A DNA stretch of 64,000 nucleotides from Massospora cicadina (lineage: Eukaryota > Entomophthoromycota > Entomophthoromycetes > Entomophthorales > Entomophthoraceae), in contig JAKSZP010005259.1 of the NCBI GenBank assembly GCA_022478985.1, positions 1 through 64,000 on the forward strand, in the 5' to 3' direction. Positions 55,281 through 64,000 of the stretch are shown piece by piece. The position numbers were made by a program, and so were the translations under genes. Every line of letters starts with the position of its first letter. Positions within the stretch are counted from its first letter, which is position 1. The notes under the pieces were generated by a model that was not told the DNA's origin, made no database searches, and saw nothing but the letters and a program-made list of their open reading frames with translations.

Positions 55281-56014
55281 TGTTTTAATTTTGTAAAACT
55301 GGGCATGATTGGCACAGGTATCATTGCACTCAATTAGGTAAAACTGTATGCAAACATTATACTTTAAAAACAGAAAACTTTATATGAATATAAGATCTTT
55401 ATCAATGTAAATTCTTTAAGTCTGCTGAAGTCTCGTTAGGTACATTCAATGTAAATTCCAATCTTAAGAATAAACCAATTCCTCTGATGAGGATCAGTAT
55501 CAGAGTTTGCATTGCCGCTTTTTCCTTTCCCATACAGGACCAGTTTCAACATATACATCATGGCTCATGTATCATTCTTCCACACAACCCCAAGTCTTCC
55601 AGAATCTTCCCATTTATGCTCCACTAATGAGCTGTTAGCATAGCATCGGAGACTTGATGGAAGTTATTCAAAATTATACATCTCGAGTATATCTGGTGAT
55701 GACGCCTCTAGATGCTTTGATGGGATAATGTTAGAATTTTACACTCAAGGGAAATAGAAATGGTTCTGGGCATTCAGTCAATGGATCATTGTGAATCAAT
55801 TCGCCAAAAGTTGGGGTTGTAGCTCAAATTAATTTACAAATTGCTTAAAATTAGGGTCAGAAAATTCTAGCAAAATATCTTACAGCAGATTAATTCCTAT
55901 AGATCTGCTGAGTGTACAGGTAGCAGGGCAAGGGTAGTGAAAAAGTCTATGGGATAATTGAGGGTAGTAATACTGTGGTCAATTTATATGTTTGGTCAAA
56001 CCAAAATCTCAACA
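55281..56014 (-). repeat. Gyp-D 5' LTR
   Basis: Partner of 40516-41254; starts TGTTTTAATTTTG and ends AATCTCAACA on the plus strand, followed by ATGGG. Confidence 0.8.
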
Positions 56015-56019
56015 ATGGG

Positions 56020-56151
56020 GAACCTAGGCGATCTAGTTGTTGTAGGGGTTCCCATGCACCCTTTTAATATCAAAAAAGTTTTAATTTTAATAAAGTGTTT
56101 TATTTATATCTACCTTGTTGAAAGAAATTTTAGTTACATTTTCTTTTTGGT
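56020..56151. other. AT-rich flank between Gyp-D and S3
   Basis: Includes part of a 66-codon plus frame (55958-56158) that starts in the Gyp-D LTR. No feature recognised. It may continue Gyp-Y beyond the Gyp-D insertion. Confidence 0.3.
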
Positions 56152-56161
56152 TTTATGACAT

Positions 56162-56464
56162 TATATTTTATTTTATATTATATTCTATTCGAGGTAGGCT
56201 GACCTGGGGATGATACTGCACCAATTAGGGAAGTGAAGAAAATGGGAAAGGAGGATAAAACCCAAAAAACCTCCATGCGCAGTTATGATAGGCCAGGAAC
56301 TCTATGGACTGCCTTTGCTATTCGCTATCTCAGTATGGGGCATTGGCGCACAAAACTAACACAGTCAAAATCATCCCCTACCCAAAGTCCATTACTGGGA
56401 TCAAACTTGGGAGGCAGTGGCAGAGGGTCCATACTCTACCACTGGGGTATCCTCCCTTTTTGGG
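56162..56464 (-). mobile_element. S3: 303-bp tRNA-derived SINE, minus strand
   Basis: Flanked by an exact 10-bp duplication TTTATGACAT (56152-56161 and 56465-56474). The minus strand starts with a tRNA-like head, with CCCCAGTGGTAGAGTATGG as A-box region and a B-box-like AGTTTGATCCC (56397-56407). A body of about 200 bp follows, then the tail CCCAGGTCAGCCTACCTCG and an A/T run. Nearly the same length as S2 and the same tail, but a different head. The 97-codon plus frame here is antisense to the SINE. Confidence 0.85.
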
Positions 56465-57567
56465 TTTATGACATCTTAGCTAAGAAACTGGTCCTGACCT
56501 CACTGAAAGAAGCGAAAATCTCTTAGTCTAACAGCTCTTAGCTCCAGTTTCAAAAACCTCAGCAAAATGAATTTTTAAAGCTGAGGGGGGTTAGACAATG
56601 ACCTCTCTAACAAATCGTCGAATATGAGCTTATTAAAATTGAGGACACCGTGTATCCCAATCTGCTACCTTTGGGAGAACTCATGCATGCAACAGATATG
56701 TTAAAAGATAATCTAGGTAAACTAGTGTTGTATTAGGACTAAAACCAGAATATGTTTCTCCAATATGTTCCAAGGCTAGAGATCAAGCTGATTGTGAAGT
56801 TGGTCATAATTATTTAATTAATAATTTTTCTAAATAAAGACCTCTGAAAGTAGTTAGCTTATTTGCTATTAACTTTTGATTGCTCAAAAGTCGCGGCTAC
56901 ATTTGCTGCACTTATTGCATGATTTATGAAACTCTGAATTAGCCAATGTTTTGATTTGTAAAATATGACTATATTAATAAGAAGTTATCAAATACTTTCT
57001 GTTAATTACTGGTAACAATGTTGATACTCCAATTATCAGGGCAACTTTGCCTCACAACTTAAATTAAATCTTTACTCTTGGATCTGTGTAACCTTTGAGT
57101 AATATTACGAAGCAAATTACTTGCTTTTTGGTAGAGAATGCTAATGGTAAAAATATATAGGTAGTCATTTGAATGCCACTCATCACCTGTAAAATCATAT
57201 TTATATCCTCAATATTTACCTTGGTTTTAAATATTTCTAATTGATAGCTTTTTAAATAATTTTGGATATTTTTTAGCCGATGTTTGATGAACTCTAATTT
57301 AAACCATGCTGTCAATTGTTTACTGTTGAGCACTTTTAGCCTCAGATTAGCTTCTGGTTATCATATAGAAAAGCAAAGATCATTAAACCCCTCTAAAAAA
57401 CCTGTGAAGCAGTCTCTTTTCCACAGATAGGGGTACAGGCTGGTCAGTAACACCCTGATTTCTACATGATCCAGGAAGATAAGTCCAGGAGTGGTAGTGG
57501 GTACATTTTAGGACTGTTTTAATGACTCTAAAATATCTCCATAAAGTCTTTTGAAGGTCTTTTAGCT
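56465..57567. other. Unassigned AT-rich stretch between S3 and Gyp-E
   Basis: About 1.1 kb without a recognisable gene. Minus frames of 89 codons (57064-57333) and 64 codons (57383-57577) are AT-rich and match no family I know. It may be a decayed repeat. Confidence 0.3.
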
Positions 57568-58307
57568 TTTCAGACAATTACATTTCCAGTACTGTGAGAA
57601 GAGTGTTTTGGGGGTAATTGAGGCTAATATTGCTCAAAAGACCCTAGTAGATTAGTGGTGAGCCCTTCAAATTGGTGTAATTCTTCTCTCCTACATCATT
57701 GGCCAAATGCCCCTATTACCAGTAGTAGCGTTGCAACAAACCTGCGGCGAAATCAGGGGAGTTATTCTGTGGTCCCTCCACGTCCCATCTACAATTTTTT
57801 AAACTCCTCAATGGAGACCAGCCCCTTTTTATAGAGCTGGAAAGGGTACCACAAGGCAAAAATATTTTCCCGCCACTTGATTGTTTTATATACATAAAAA
57901 CCTTGCCTCATTTATTCATTTTACCTGTTAGCACCCAACCGTTTGGTGTTAAGGAGAAGCAAGGAGAGTCTTAAGCACTTTGATGGGTCAGAATCCAATA
58001 GTACCTAAATAGGCTTCTCTCACCTATAATGTTTTTTATCCCATCTAAATTCAATCCTCAAATTGTTTAAAATACTAAGCAGCAATATGTTACTAGGGTT
58101 CTCTTTTTGACCCCACGGTGATCACTAATAAATTATAATAACTTCATAACTTCATATTAGAAAAGTTTTCTATTTTTTCACATAATTCTAAAAGTTCCCC
58201 CAAATATATAATAGCAGCAGAGAATTTTGATACTCCTACCACTTTTGAATTTTTTGAATCCTGTGCAAAAAGCACCAGCGAGCCCTAAAGATCAAGATCT
58301 AAAAAAG
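57568..58307 (+). repeat. Gyp-E 5' LTR
   Basis: Homologous to 63293 onward; the TGTCAG start has decayed to TTTCAG. Ends GATCTAAAAAAG directly before the primer site, a non-canonical end. A TATATA at 57887-57892 within a conserved TTTATATACATAAAA run is the probable TATA box. Confidence 0.85.
57887..57892 (+). promoter_or_regulatory. Putative TATA box of the Gyp-E LTR
   Basis: TATATA inside TTTATATACATAAAA, conserved at 63614-63619 in the 3' LTR. The flanking CCTTGCC is conserved too. Confidence 0.45.
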
Positions 58308-58323
58308 TGGTGCTCAATACAGG
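58308..58323 (+). promoter_or_regulatory. Gyp-E primer-binding site
   Basis: TGGTGCTCAATACAGG follows the LTR with no gap. It would pair with a tRNA ending CCTGTATTGAGCACCA; that tRNA is not identified here. Confidence 0.75.
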
Positions 58324-58329
58324 GGGCCT

Positions 58330-59800
58330 GTACACCAAAAAACTTTATCATAAAAATTGAAGGCTGTTGTTGAAGTTAACAATCACACCCTCCCCACTAC
58401 ATCCAAGTCTAGGCTAGTTGCTTTAGAACAACAGATAGCTAGAGCATTATCTCAACTTTAAAGTTTGAGCAGCACCCCTCTCAAGGCCCTCAAGGGCCCC
58501 TCTCATTATTCATTAACCCCTTTTTAGAGACAAGTTTACCCCAGGAGAGGGTAGCATTGCCTCTTTCCCTTTTGTTTATGAATTAGTGATGGAAGAAATA
58601 ATTGACCATCAGATACTAAGTACATAATTCTATGCCTGAGTCAGGTGGCACAGGAGATAATGGCCAAAATATGGCCACCCTCAGCACCTGGGCGGACGTC
58701 AAGCAAGCCCTCATTGATGAATTTGGCTCCACGCAGAGTTTGCAAAAGACAGGCCTTTATGTTCCTTACCCTTCAAAAGGGAGAATTGATCGCCTCTTTT
58801 GTTGAGAAGCTCTAAGGTGAAGCTCATCCTCTATTGCTTGCAAAGATGCTCCCTATAGACGACTCTACTGCTGCTATATTGGCTGGATTGGCGCCCCATC
58901 CCTCCTTATCAATGCATATTTCTTCAGTTAAGCGCCATTTTTTCTGTACAAAATATCAAGTAGGCTCTGCTAGCGGTGACTAAAATTCATGAACTTGACC
59001 TTATGCAAAGAGCTCTTTGGCGAGAATTTAATCTGACCCCTTTAGCCTCTTCTATGGCTGTCTCCCTCTGGAAACCTGCTCCCATGGAGCAGCCGCAATG
59101 AGATGCTCCTCCACATTGTGAGGATAGTCAGAGGATATAGGCAGTGATGGAACAGTGCACCCCTACATCTTCAACTCCAAAGAGCCAGCCGGTTAAGACA
59201 GTCATTTCATTGCCTTGTTCTCCTTTTTCTCCAGAGTGGCCTCCCAAGTGATTCAATCATTAAGCCCCTCCAAGAAGCTATCTTTTTCTCCCTTGACCTC
59301 TCCTCTGACTATCTCTAGTCCAAAATCTGTAGCCATGGAGCAGCCCAAACCCACTACTTCAAAGGCCAGATTTAGTGAAGTGACAATTACAGCGCCTCTT
59401 CCAAGAGTAAAAAGGGTATACGAGTGGCCCCATAGCCTCTCCTGCAACAAGGGAAGCCCTAAAGTTACCTCACGTCCAATGGACTCCCTGACGTGCTTTG
59501 ATAACCCTTTAATAATTAATCTTAAGGGGGTTGTGAAGATGTCAGTTATTATGTTTTAGGAGCCCCAGGTGAAGTGGAGGTACCTGACAGGTTGAACCCT
59601 AAGAGAGTGGATATGGCTAGGATACCTCACATAAATTATAACATTCAAGTGCAGAGGGTTTGTAGGTTATTGCGCTGCCAGTGACGTTGACCATCTCATT
59701 GCCACGCTAATCCGCTTCACCCAGTGTGCTAATACCCTACATTCTATCCACGATAGGTTCCCTTAAACTGTCAAAAGACTTGATTCTACTCTCCAACTAA
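58330..59800 (+). pseudogene. Gyp-E Gag
   Basis: Pieces in order: TLPTTSKSRLVALEQQIARA near 58385-58460 (coiled-coil-like N-terminus), a capsid-like FLTLQKGELIASFVEKL near 58755-58810 with AKMLPIDDSTAAILAGLAPH after it, and the 114-codon frame 59215-59559 rich in Ser and Pro. No zinc knuckle. Stops and shifts divide it into at least four parts. Confidence 0.65.
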
Positions 59801-60620
59801 AAGAGGTCTTAGCTCTTTCCTACAACCTGGGTGGAAACTTAACCAAGGTGGAGGTCATCAAAAATGGAGTACGGATCTTTGCTATCCTTGACACAAGATC
59901 CCCTGAAAATGTTGTCATCCAAACTCAATATAAAATTAAGCTAGCCCCTGACCTCGACTACACCCAATAGTTTGGCACTTCCAGTCCTTCCAGCGCTTGC
60001 GCTAAAGGTGCATACTCTTCTCTGCCCATCCAATATGAGATGCTCAGCTTGTCAGCCCCAGCTGTGGCCTTGGATAATAATACCTATGATATACTCATTG
60101 GTACCCAGTTTATGCTCTAGTATAATGTGATCTTTATCTTGAAACAGGGCTATCTCTCTCTTCATAAGTACGAGGTTCCCTTAATTCTGACCAACAACGA
60201 GCTTAATGATACGAATAAACTTGCATCGTTGAGTACCCCTTCTCCCCCTTATCCCTACACTACATGACGGATGGACGGAATACAAAGAAGCTTCCTGAGT
60301 CAATGGACGCCCTAGAGGGTGTACCTTTTTAAGCTTCTGAAGAGGTAGTAATCAAGGATGGTGAACAAAGGGTAGCTGACACTAAGATTACCCTACAAAT
60401 CCCCCACAACTGCTTATTGTATTTACCCAGAATTGATGGTGTTTGTCCTTTAGGGCCAAAGTATTTCCAAGCATGCTAGACCCAGCCTATCATAGACCAA
60501 TCTTTCTCCTACTGGGGAACCTCACCAAGATGGATTTTGTCGTAAATAAAGCATCAAGGGATTGGAAGAGGCCTGCTGATTCCCATTGAGGAAATAAGCA
60601 AGTTCATTGTATTGGGTCTA
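59801..60620 (+). pseudogene. Gyp-E aspartic protease
   Basis: The frame near 59865 reads NGVRIFAILDTRSPENVVIQ; the active-site codons at 59890-59901 read DTRS, so the catalytic Gly is replaced by Arg. The C-terminal block YDILIGTQFML lies near 60090-60117 and is followed by an in-frame stop. KYEVPLILTNNELND follows near 60170-60210. The protease would be inactive because of the Gly change. Confidence 0.8.
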
Positions 60621-61480
60621 TGGCGGATATGGGCTTACCCGCTGCTCAATCATTATGTGCACTGCCTACAATTCATATTTCTGATGAACTAACCCCCGCT
60701 GAGCTTGACATAGTCCACACTTTATTAGAGGTCTATAACAATATATTCTCTAAATCCAATACCAGCTATGGGCACATGAAGGGTTGGACTCATACCTTTG
60801 ACGTTGGGGATGATCGTCCCATCTTATATAAGCCCTACCACAAATCAAAAGTTGAGGAGCTACAGATGTGGACAAAGCTTAAACAGTTTCTGGACGCGGG
60901 GTTGCTGGTGCCTTCTCAAAGCACCTTGTCATTCCTTCTTCTACTAATAAAGAAGAAAAATTGAAGTCATTGGGTAGTTATGAACTACTGCAAACTGTAC
61001 AACCTCACCAAGAAGGATAGTTACCCTATCCCCATATTGACGAAGCTCTGGTCAACTTTTGGAATTCAAATTCTTTTCCGCTATGGATTTGCCTATTGGA
61101 TACTGGCAAATAGGCCTTTCTCCCCAGTACCAGGAGAAATATTCCCTTATCTGTAGCGAAAACTTATATTAACTCACTCAGTTAACCCAGGGGTTGTGAA
61201 ATGCGCCTGCTACTTTTTAGCGGTGATTGACTTTATACTCCAGGATCTTGGAATGAGTTGTGTAATCGTCTATCTTGATGATAACAGTTTTCTCTCCAAT
61301 TTTCAACGAGCACCTCACGCACTTAAAGGAAGTGTTCCACACTTTTTGGGCATCTAACATCAAATTAAGTCCTCCAAATATACTTTTTTACAGAAGAAGT
61401 TGGATTTCCTTGGGCACGCTATCTCTCAAGATGGGATACAACTTCTACAAATTAAGGTTGAAGCTATATATAAGATCCCT
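60620..61480 (+). pseudogene. Gyp-E reverse transcriptase
   Basis: The 114-codon frame 60620-60964 covers the linker and RT start (ELDIVHTLLEVYNNIFSKSN; DDRPILYKPYHKSKVEELQM; STLSFLLLLIKKKN). After a stop the sequence reads VVMNYCKLYNLTKKDSYPIP near 60975-61035. The intact catalytic box YLDD is at 61271-61282. The 111-codon frame 61275-61610 is partly out of frame with RT. With its Asp pair kept, this is one of the two best RT remnants in the window. Confidence 0.85.
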
Positions 61481-62120
61481 TCTCCCAAAACCATTTGCAA
61501 CATCCTGGTATACTTGGAATGATGGGGTTTACCATCAATTCATCCCCAAATTCTCCCAGATCAGCAATCCTCTCATCCACTTCTTTGCTAAAAACACTCC
61601 TTTCCATTAGGTAATAAACAAAAGGCCACGCTTAAAATCCTGAAGGAGCTATTGCAAAAAAGCCAATCCTCCACAAATATGACTATGGAGAGCCCTTCGT
61701 GATGTTCAATGATGCCTTTAATTACGCTGTTGGAGCCATCCTGGCTCAATTGGATGAGCATGGAGTCGATCATCCCAAGCCCTATTTATAAAAGCTCTCA
61801 AAAGCTGAACGCAACTACAGCGTCACTAATAAGGAATGTCTTGCTGTCTTGCTCACAGTTAAATAACTCCGCCCTTTCTTATATAGACTTCATTAAGGTA
61901 GTTACTGACCATGCTTCCCTGAAGTGGTTGCAGATTATGAAAGATCCCACTGGACAGTTTGATCTCTGGGCTATGAAGATATAGCATTATGACATGAAAA
62001 TTTAGCGTTGGGTTGGAACTCGCCATATGAACGTTGATGGGTTGACACTATTACCTGTTCTTCACTTAGACAATAGTAACTTTGAGAGGTTATATGACCA
62101 CTTAATGACTACTGACGCGT
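61481..62120 (+). pseudogene. Gyp-E RNase H
   Basis: VMFNDAFNYAVGAILAQLDE near 61700-61760 carries the first catalytic Asp, followed by HGVDHPKPYL and a NYSVTNKECLAVLLTVK helix near 61810-61865 (catalytic Glu). VVTDHASLKWLQIMKDPTGQ lies near 61898-61960. The connection block MNVDGLTLLPVLHLDNS is at 62027-62080. Frames change between blocks. Confidence 0.8.
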
Positions 62121-63282
62121 GGGCTGATGAAGAACTCATACAGAAGATGCTAGCTCGGCACTCCCACAACAGCAAGGTGGAGAGGGAAAATTATACAAGA
62201 AAGTAGGGGTAGACTGGTTGCTTATCTCCGGCCTTCAGAGCAAGTACCTGTGATCCTAAAGTCTCACACTATCCTTGGGAATGGCGGAGTACAAAAACCC
62301 TATGAGTGGGTTAAAGAACGCTACTACTGGGAGGGCATCATGGAGACCATACCTAAAGTCTTGGATGCCTGTCTGACCTGTAAAAAGCAATCCAGCCTCA
62401 AGATCAAGTATCAATACCAACATGCCACACCTCAACAGCCTTTCCACACAACAAGTATAGATGTGGTTGGCCCTCTACCCCAGACTACTGGGGGGAAATC
62501 AATATACTGGTAGGTATTAATTGTTTTACCAATTGGGTTGAAGCTGTTGCTCTTCCAGACCAAACTGCTAATATTACCGCCATGTTTCTCTATCAGAATA
62601 TTTCTGCCCGCCATGAATGTCCTCAAGTCCTTATCTGATACAATGGAAAGAACATCACTTCAAGAGAGGTTATGATTCTAGCTACCTTAAGGGGTCCTAT
62701 AGCTATTTTCGGACCCCTATAACCCTTCTACTATTGGTACCATAGAAATAGTTAATGGAAACCTGGTCTCCATACTACGAAAGATGGTCAATTTAGACCC
62801 TTTTTACTGGGATATATACTTGTCAAGTGCCCTCATAGCCTCCCGTATTAGTTACTATAAGATACTCAAAATTTCTCCTTTCTGGGCGCTATATTGTAGA
62901 GCCTGGGGTGCCAGCCTTGTTATCCAAAAATGTTTTCTCTGTTTATACTGACCCTGAGAAAGTTATGAAAAAGTTGGCCCAGCATATCATCCAGTTACAG
63001 TCAGAGGCTACGACAGATTTGGCAAAGACTGTCACTAAAGTGAGCTAAGCAGCTAATGAGCTCCGGCCCCATCTTCCTTCCTTCCAAGTATTAGACTTGA
63101 TGCTTTATTATCACAATTGAATCACTCCTAGAAGTGAAAAGTTTGGGTCTATTTTGGAAGGACCTTTCTTAGTCACTTATAAGCGAGGGAATAAGTACTT
63201 CATCAAATTCCTTGCTTCTGGAGTCACCATCAATTGGGTCCATGGCTGGCTCCTACGCCCATACTCTCCCCCTACCAATATT
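62121..63282 (+). pseudogene. Gyp-E integrase
   Basis: The 87-codon frame 62250-62513 holds the zinc-binding part: SHTILGNGGVQKPYEWVKER, YYWEGIMETIPKVLDACLTC with the CxxC pair, and the core start TTSIDVVGPLPQTTGGKSIY. A shift follows, then CFTNWVEAVALPDQ near 62525 and a damaged SDNGKN block near 62635. The C-terminus reads GVTINWVHGWLLRPYSPP near 63220-63275. No chromodomain. Confidence 0.82.
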
Positions 63283-63292
63283 GAAGGGGTAA
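63283..63292 (+). promoter_or_regulatory. Gyp-E polypurine tract
   Basis: GAAGGGGTAA directly precedes the TGTCAGACAATTA start of the 3' LTR. Confidence 0.8.
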
Positions 63293-64000
63293 TGTCAGAC
63301 AATTAAATGTCTGGTGCTGTAAGAAGAGTGTTTTGGGGAAAATTGAGCCTAATTTTTCCCAAAAGACCCTGGTAGATTAACCGGTGGAACCTTTAAATTA
63401 GTGTAATCCTTCTATTCTCCCTTCTTGGACAAATACCCCTATTGTGGGTAGTAGGGCTGCACTAAACCTACGGCGAATTCAGGGGAGTCATTCTGAGTTC
63501 CCTCTACATAACATCTGCAATTAAATCAAACTCCTCAGAAGAGACCAGCCCCTTTTTATAGAGCTGGAAAGGGTCCCACAAGGTGAAAATATTTTCCCGC
63601 CATCTGATTGGTTTATATACATAAAATCCTTGCCCCACGGGCTTATTTTACCTGTTAGCACCCCACCTTTTGGCGTTAAGGTGAATTAAGGAGAGTCTTA
63701 AGCGCTCTAATAGGTCAATCCTCCTATATTTACTAACTAGGCTTTCCATCAGCCTATGATGAATTTATTGCCCCTATAATTTGAGCCTTGAAATATTTTA
63801 AATACTAAGCAGTGACATATTAATTGGTTCTCTTTTTGACACTGCGGTGATCAAAAATAATTTATATATAAATAATCCCATATCTTCAGATTAATAAAAT
63901 TTCATATTTAATTTAACATAGTGTTAAAACTCCCCACATATATACAACATCAGCAGAGAGTTTCAGTACTCCTACCACTGCTAAATTGTTCAAATCTTCT
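63293..64000 (+). repeat. Gyp-E 3' LTR, truncated by the window end
   Basis: 708 bp of the expected about 740 bp are visible, matching 57568-58275 throughout. Confidence 0.88.

Larger units (their letters stand above)
40516..56014 (-). mobile_element. Gyp-D: Ty3/Gypsy LTR retrotransposon, minus strand, split by Gyp-C
   Basis: LTRs at 40516-41254 (739 bp) and 55281-56014 (734 bp) with a 5-bp duplication. After removing Gyp-C the element is about 8.5 kb. Integrase, RNase H and RT lie left of Gyp-C. Protease and Gag should lie right of it but are hard to read. A tRNA-type primer site adjoins the 5' LTR. All frames are broken. Confidence 0.82.
57568..64000 (+). mobile_element. Gyp-E: Ty3/Gypsy LTR retrotransposon, plus strand, 3' end beyond the window
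   Basis: 5' LTR 57568-58307 (740 bp); 3' LTR starts 63293 and should end about 32 bp past the window. Primer site and polypurine tract adjoin the LTRs. Gag, protease, RT, RNase H and integrase are in order, with YLDD intact and a modest number of stops. It is the best preserved element besides Gyp-F. Its protease and RNase H blocks are the closest match to Gyp-B. Confidence 0.92.

Noticed and set aside
1..64000. CRISPR arrays, bacterial operons, ribosome binding sites or phage features
   Set aside because: No regularly spaced direct repeats with unique spacers were seen. All recognisable coding is eukaryotic retrotransposon pol or gag. The short tandem units in Gyp-F and Gyp-G are coding repeats without spacers.

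Overview
This window is a repeat-only block of eukaryotic DNA with no convincing host gene, rRNA gene or functional tRNA gene. It is AT-rich and holds at least nine Ty3/Gypsy-type LTR retrotransposons, nearly all broken by stops and frameshifts and inserted into one another, plus SINE-like retroposons. One element encodes a chromodomain after its integrase, as in fungal chromoviruses. That, with the compact pol genes, points to a large, repeat-rich fungal genome, perhaps a basidiomycete. This is inference; other chromovirus-bearing eukaryotes are not excluded. Paired LTRs differ mainly by C-to-T and G-to-A changes at former CpG sites, which suggests methylation- or RIP-like decay.

Names used here: Gyp-1 (about 2000-7400, +) is an old element split by the retroposon Rp1 (3782-5662). 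Chr-X (-) is an old chromovirus seen as three separated pieces: RT at 8150-9630, gag-protease at 26770-28068, and its 5' LTR at 28069-29051 plus 35586-35863. Gyp-B (9631-26769, -) sits inside Chr-X and itself contains a SINE (S1, in its 3' LTR), the retroposon Rp2 (13660-15577) and the complete chromovirus Chr-A (15991-23301, -), which landed in the protease active-site codons of Gyp-B. Gyp-F (29052-35585, +) landed inside the Chr-X LTR.

To the right, the integrase gene of an otherwise unseen element Gyp-Y (+) is split by Gyp-G (36120-39543, +), a short LTR element with no pol whose 3' LTR carries SINE S2. Gyp-D (40516-56014, -) has Gyp-C (44328-51302, +) inside it. SINE S3 lies at 56162-56464. 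Gyp-E (57568 to beyond the window end, +) is among the better preserved elements.

Boundaries of Chr-A, Gyp-B, Gyp-C, Gyp-D, Gyp-F, Gyp-G and the SINE-like elements rest on paired LTRs of matching length and/or target-site duplications read directly from the sequence. The most unusual features are (1) long LTRs in the Chr-A/Chr-X family that carry conserved reading frames, including a hydrophobic one; (2) a set of SINEs and 1.9-kb retroposons with different bodies but a common 3' tail; (3) a tRNA-like sequence built into the Gyp-C LTR; and (4) a candidate self-priming arrangement in Chr-A.
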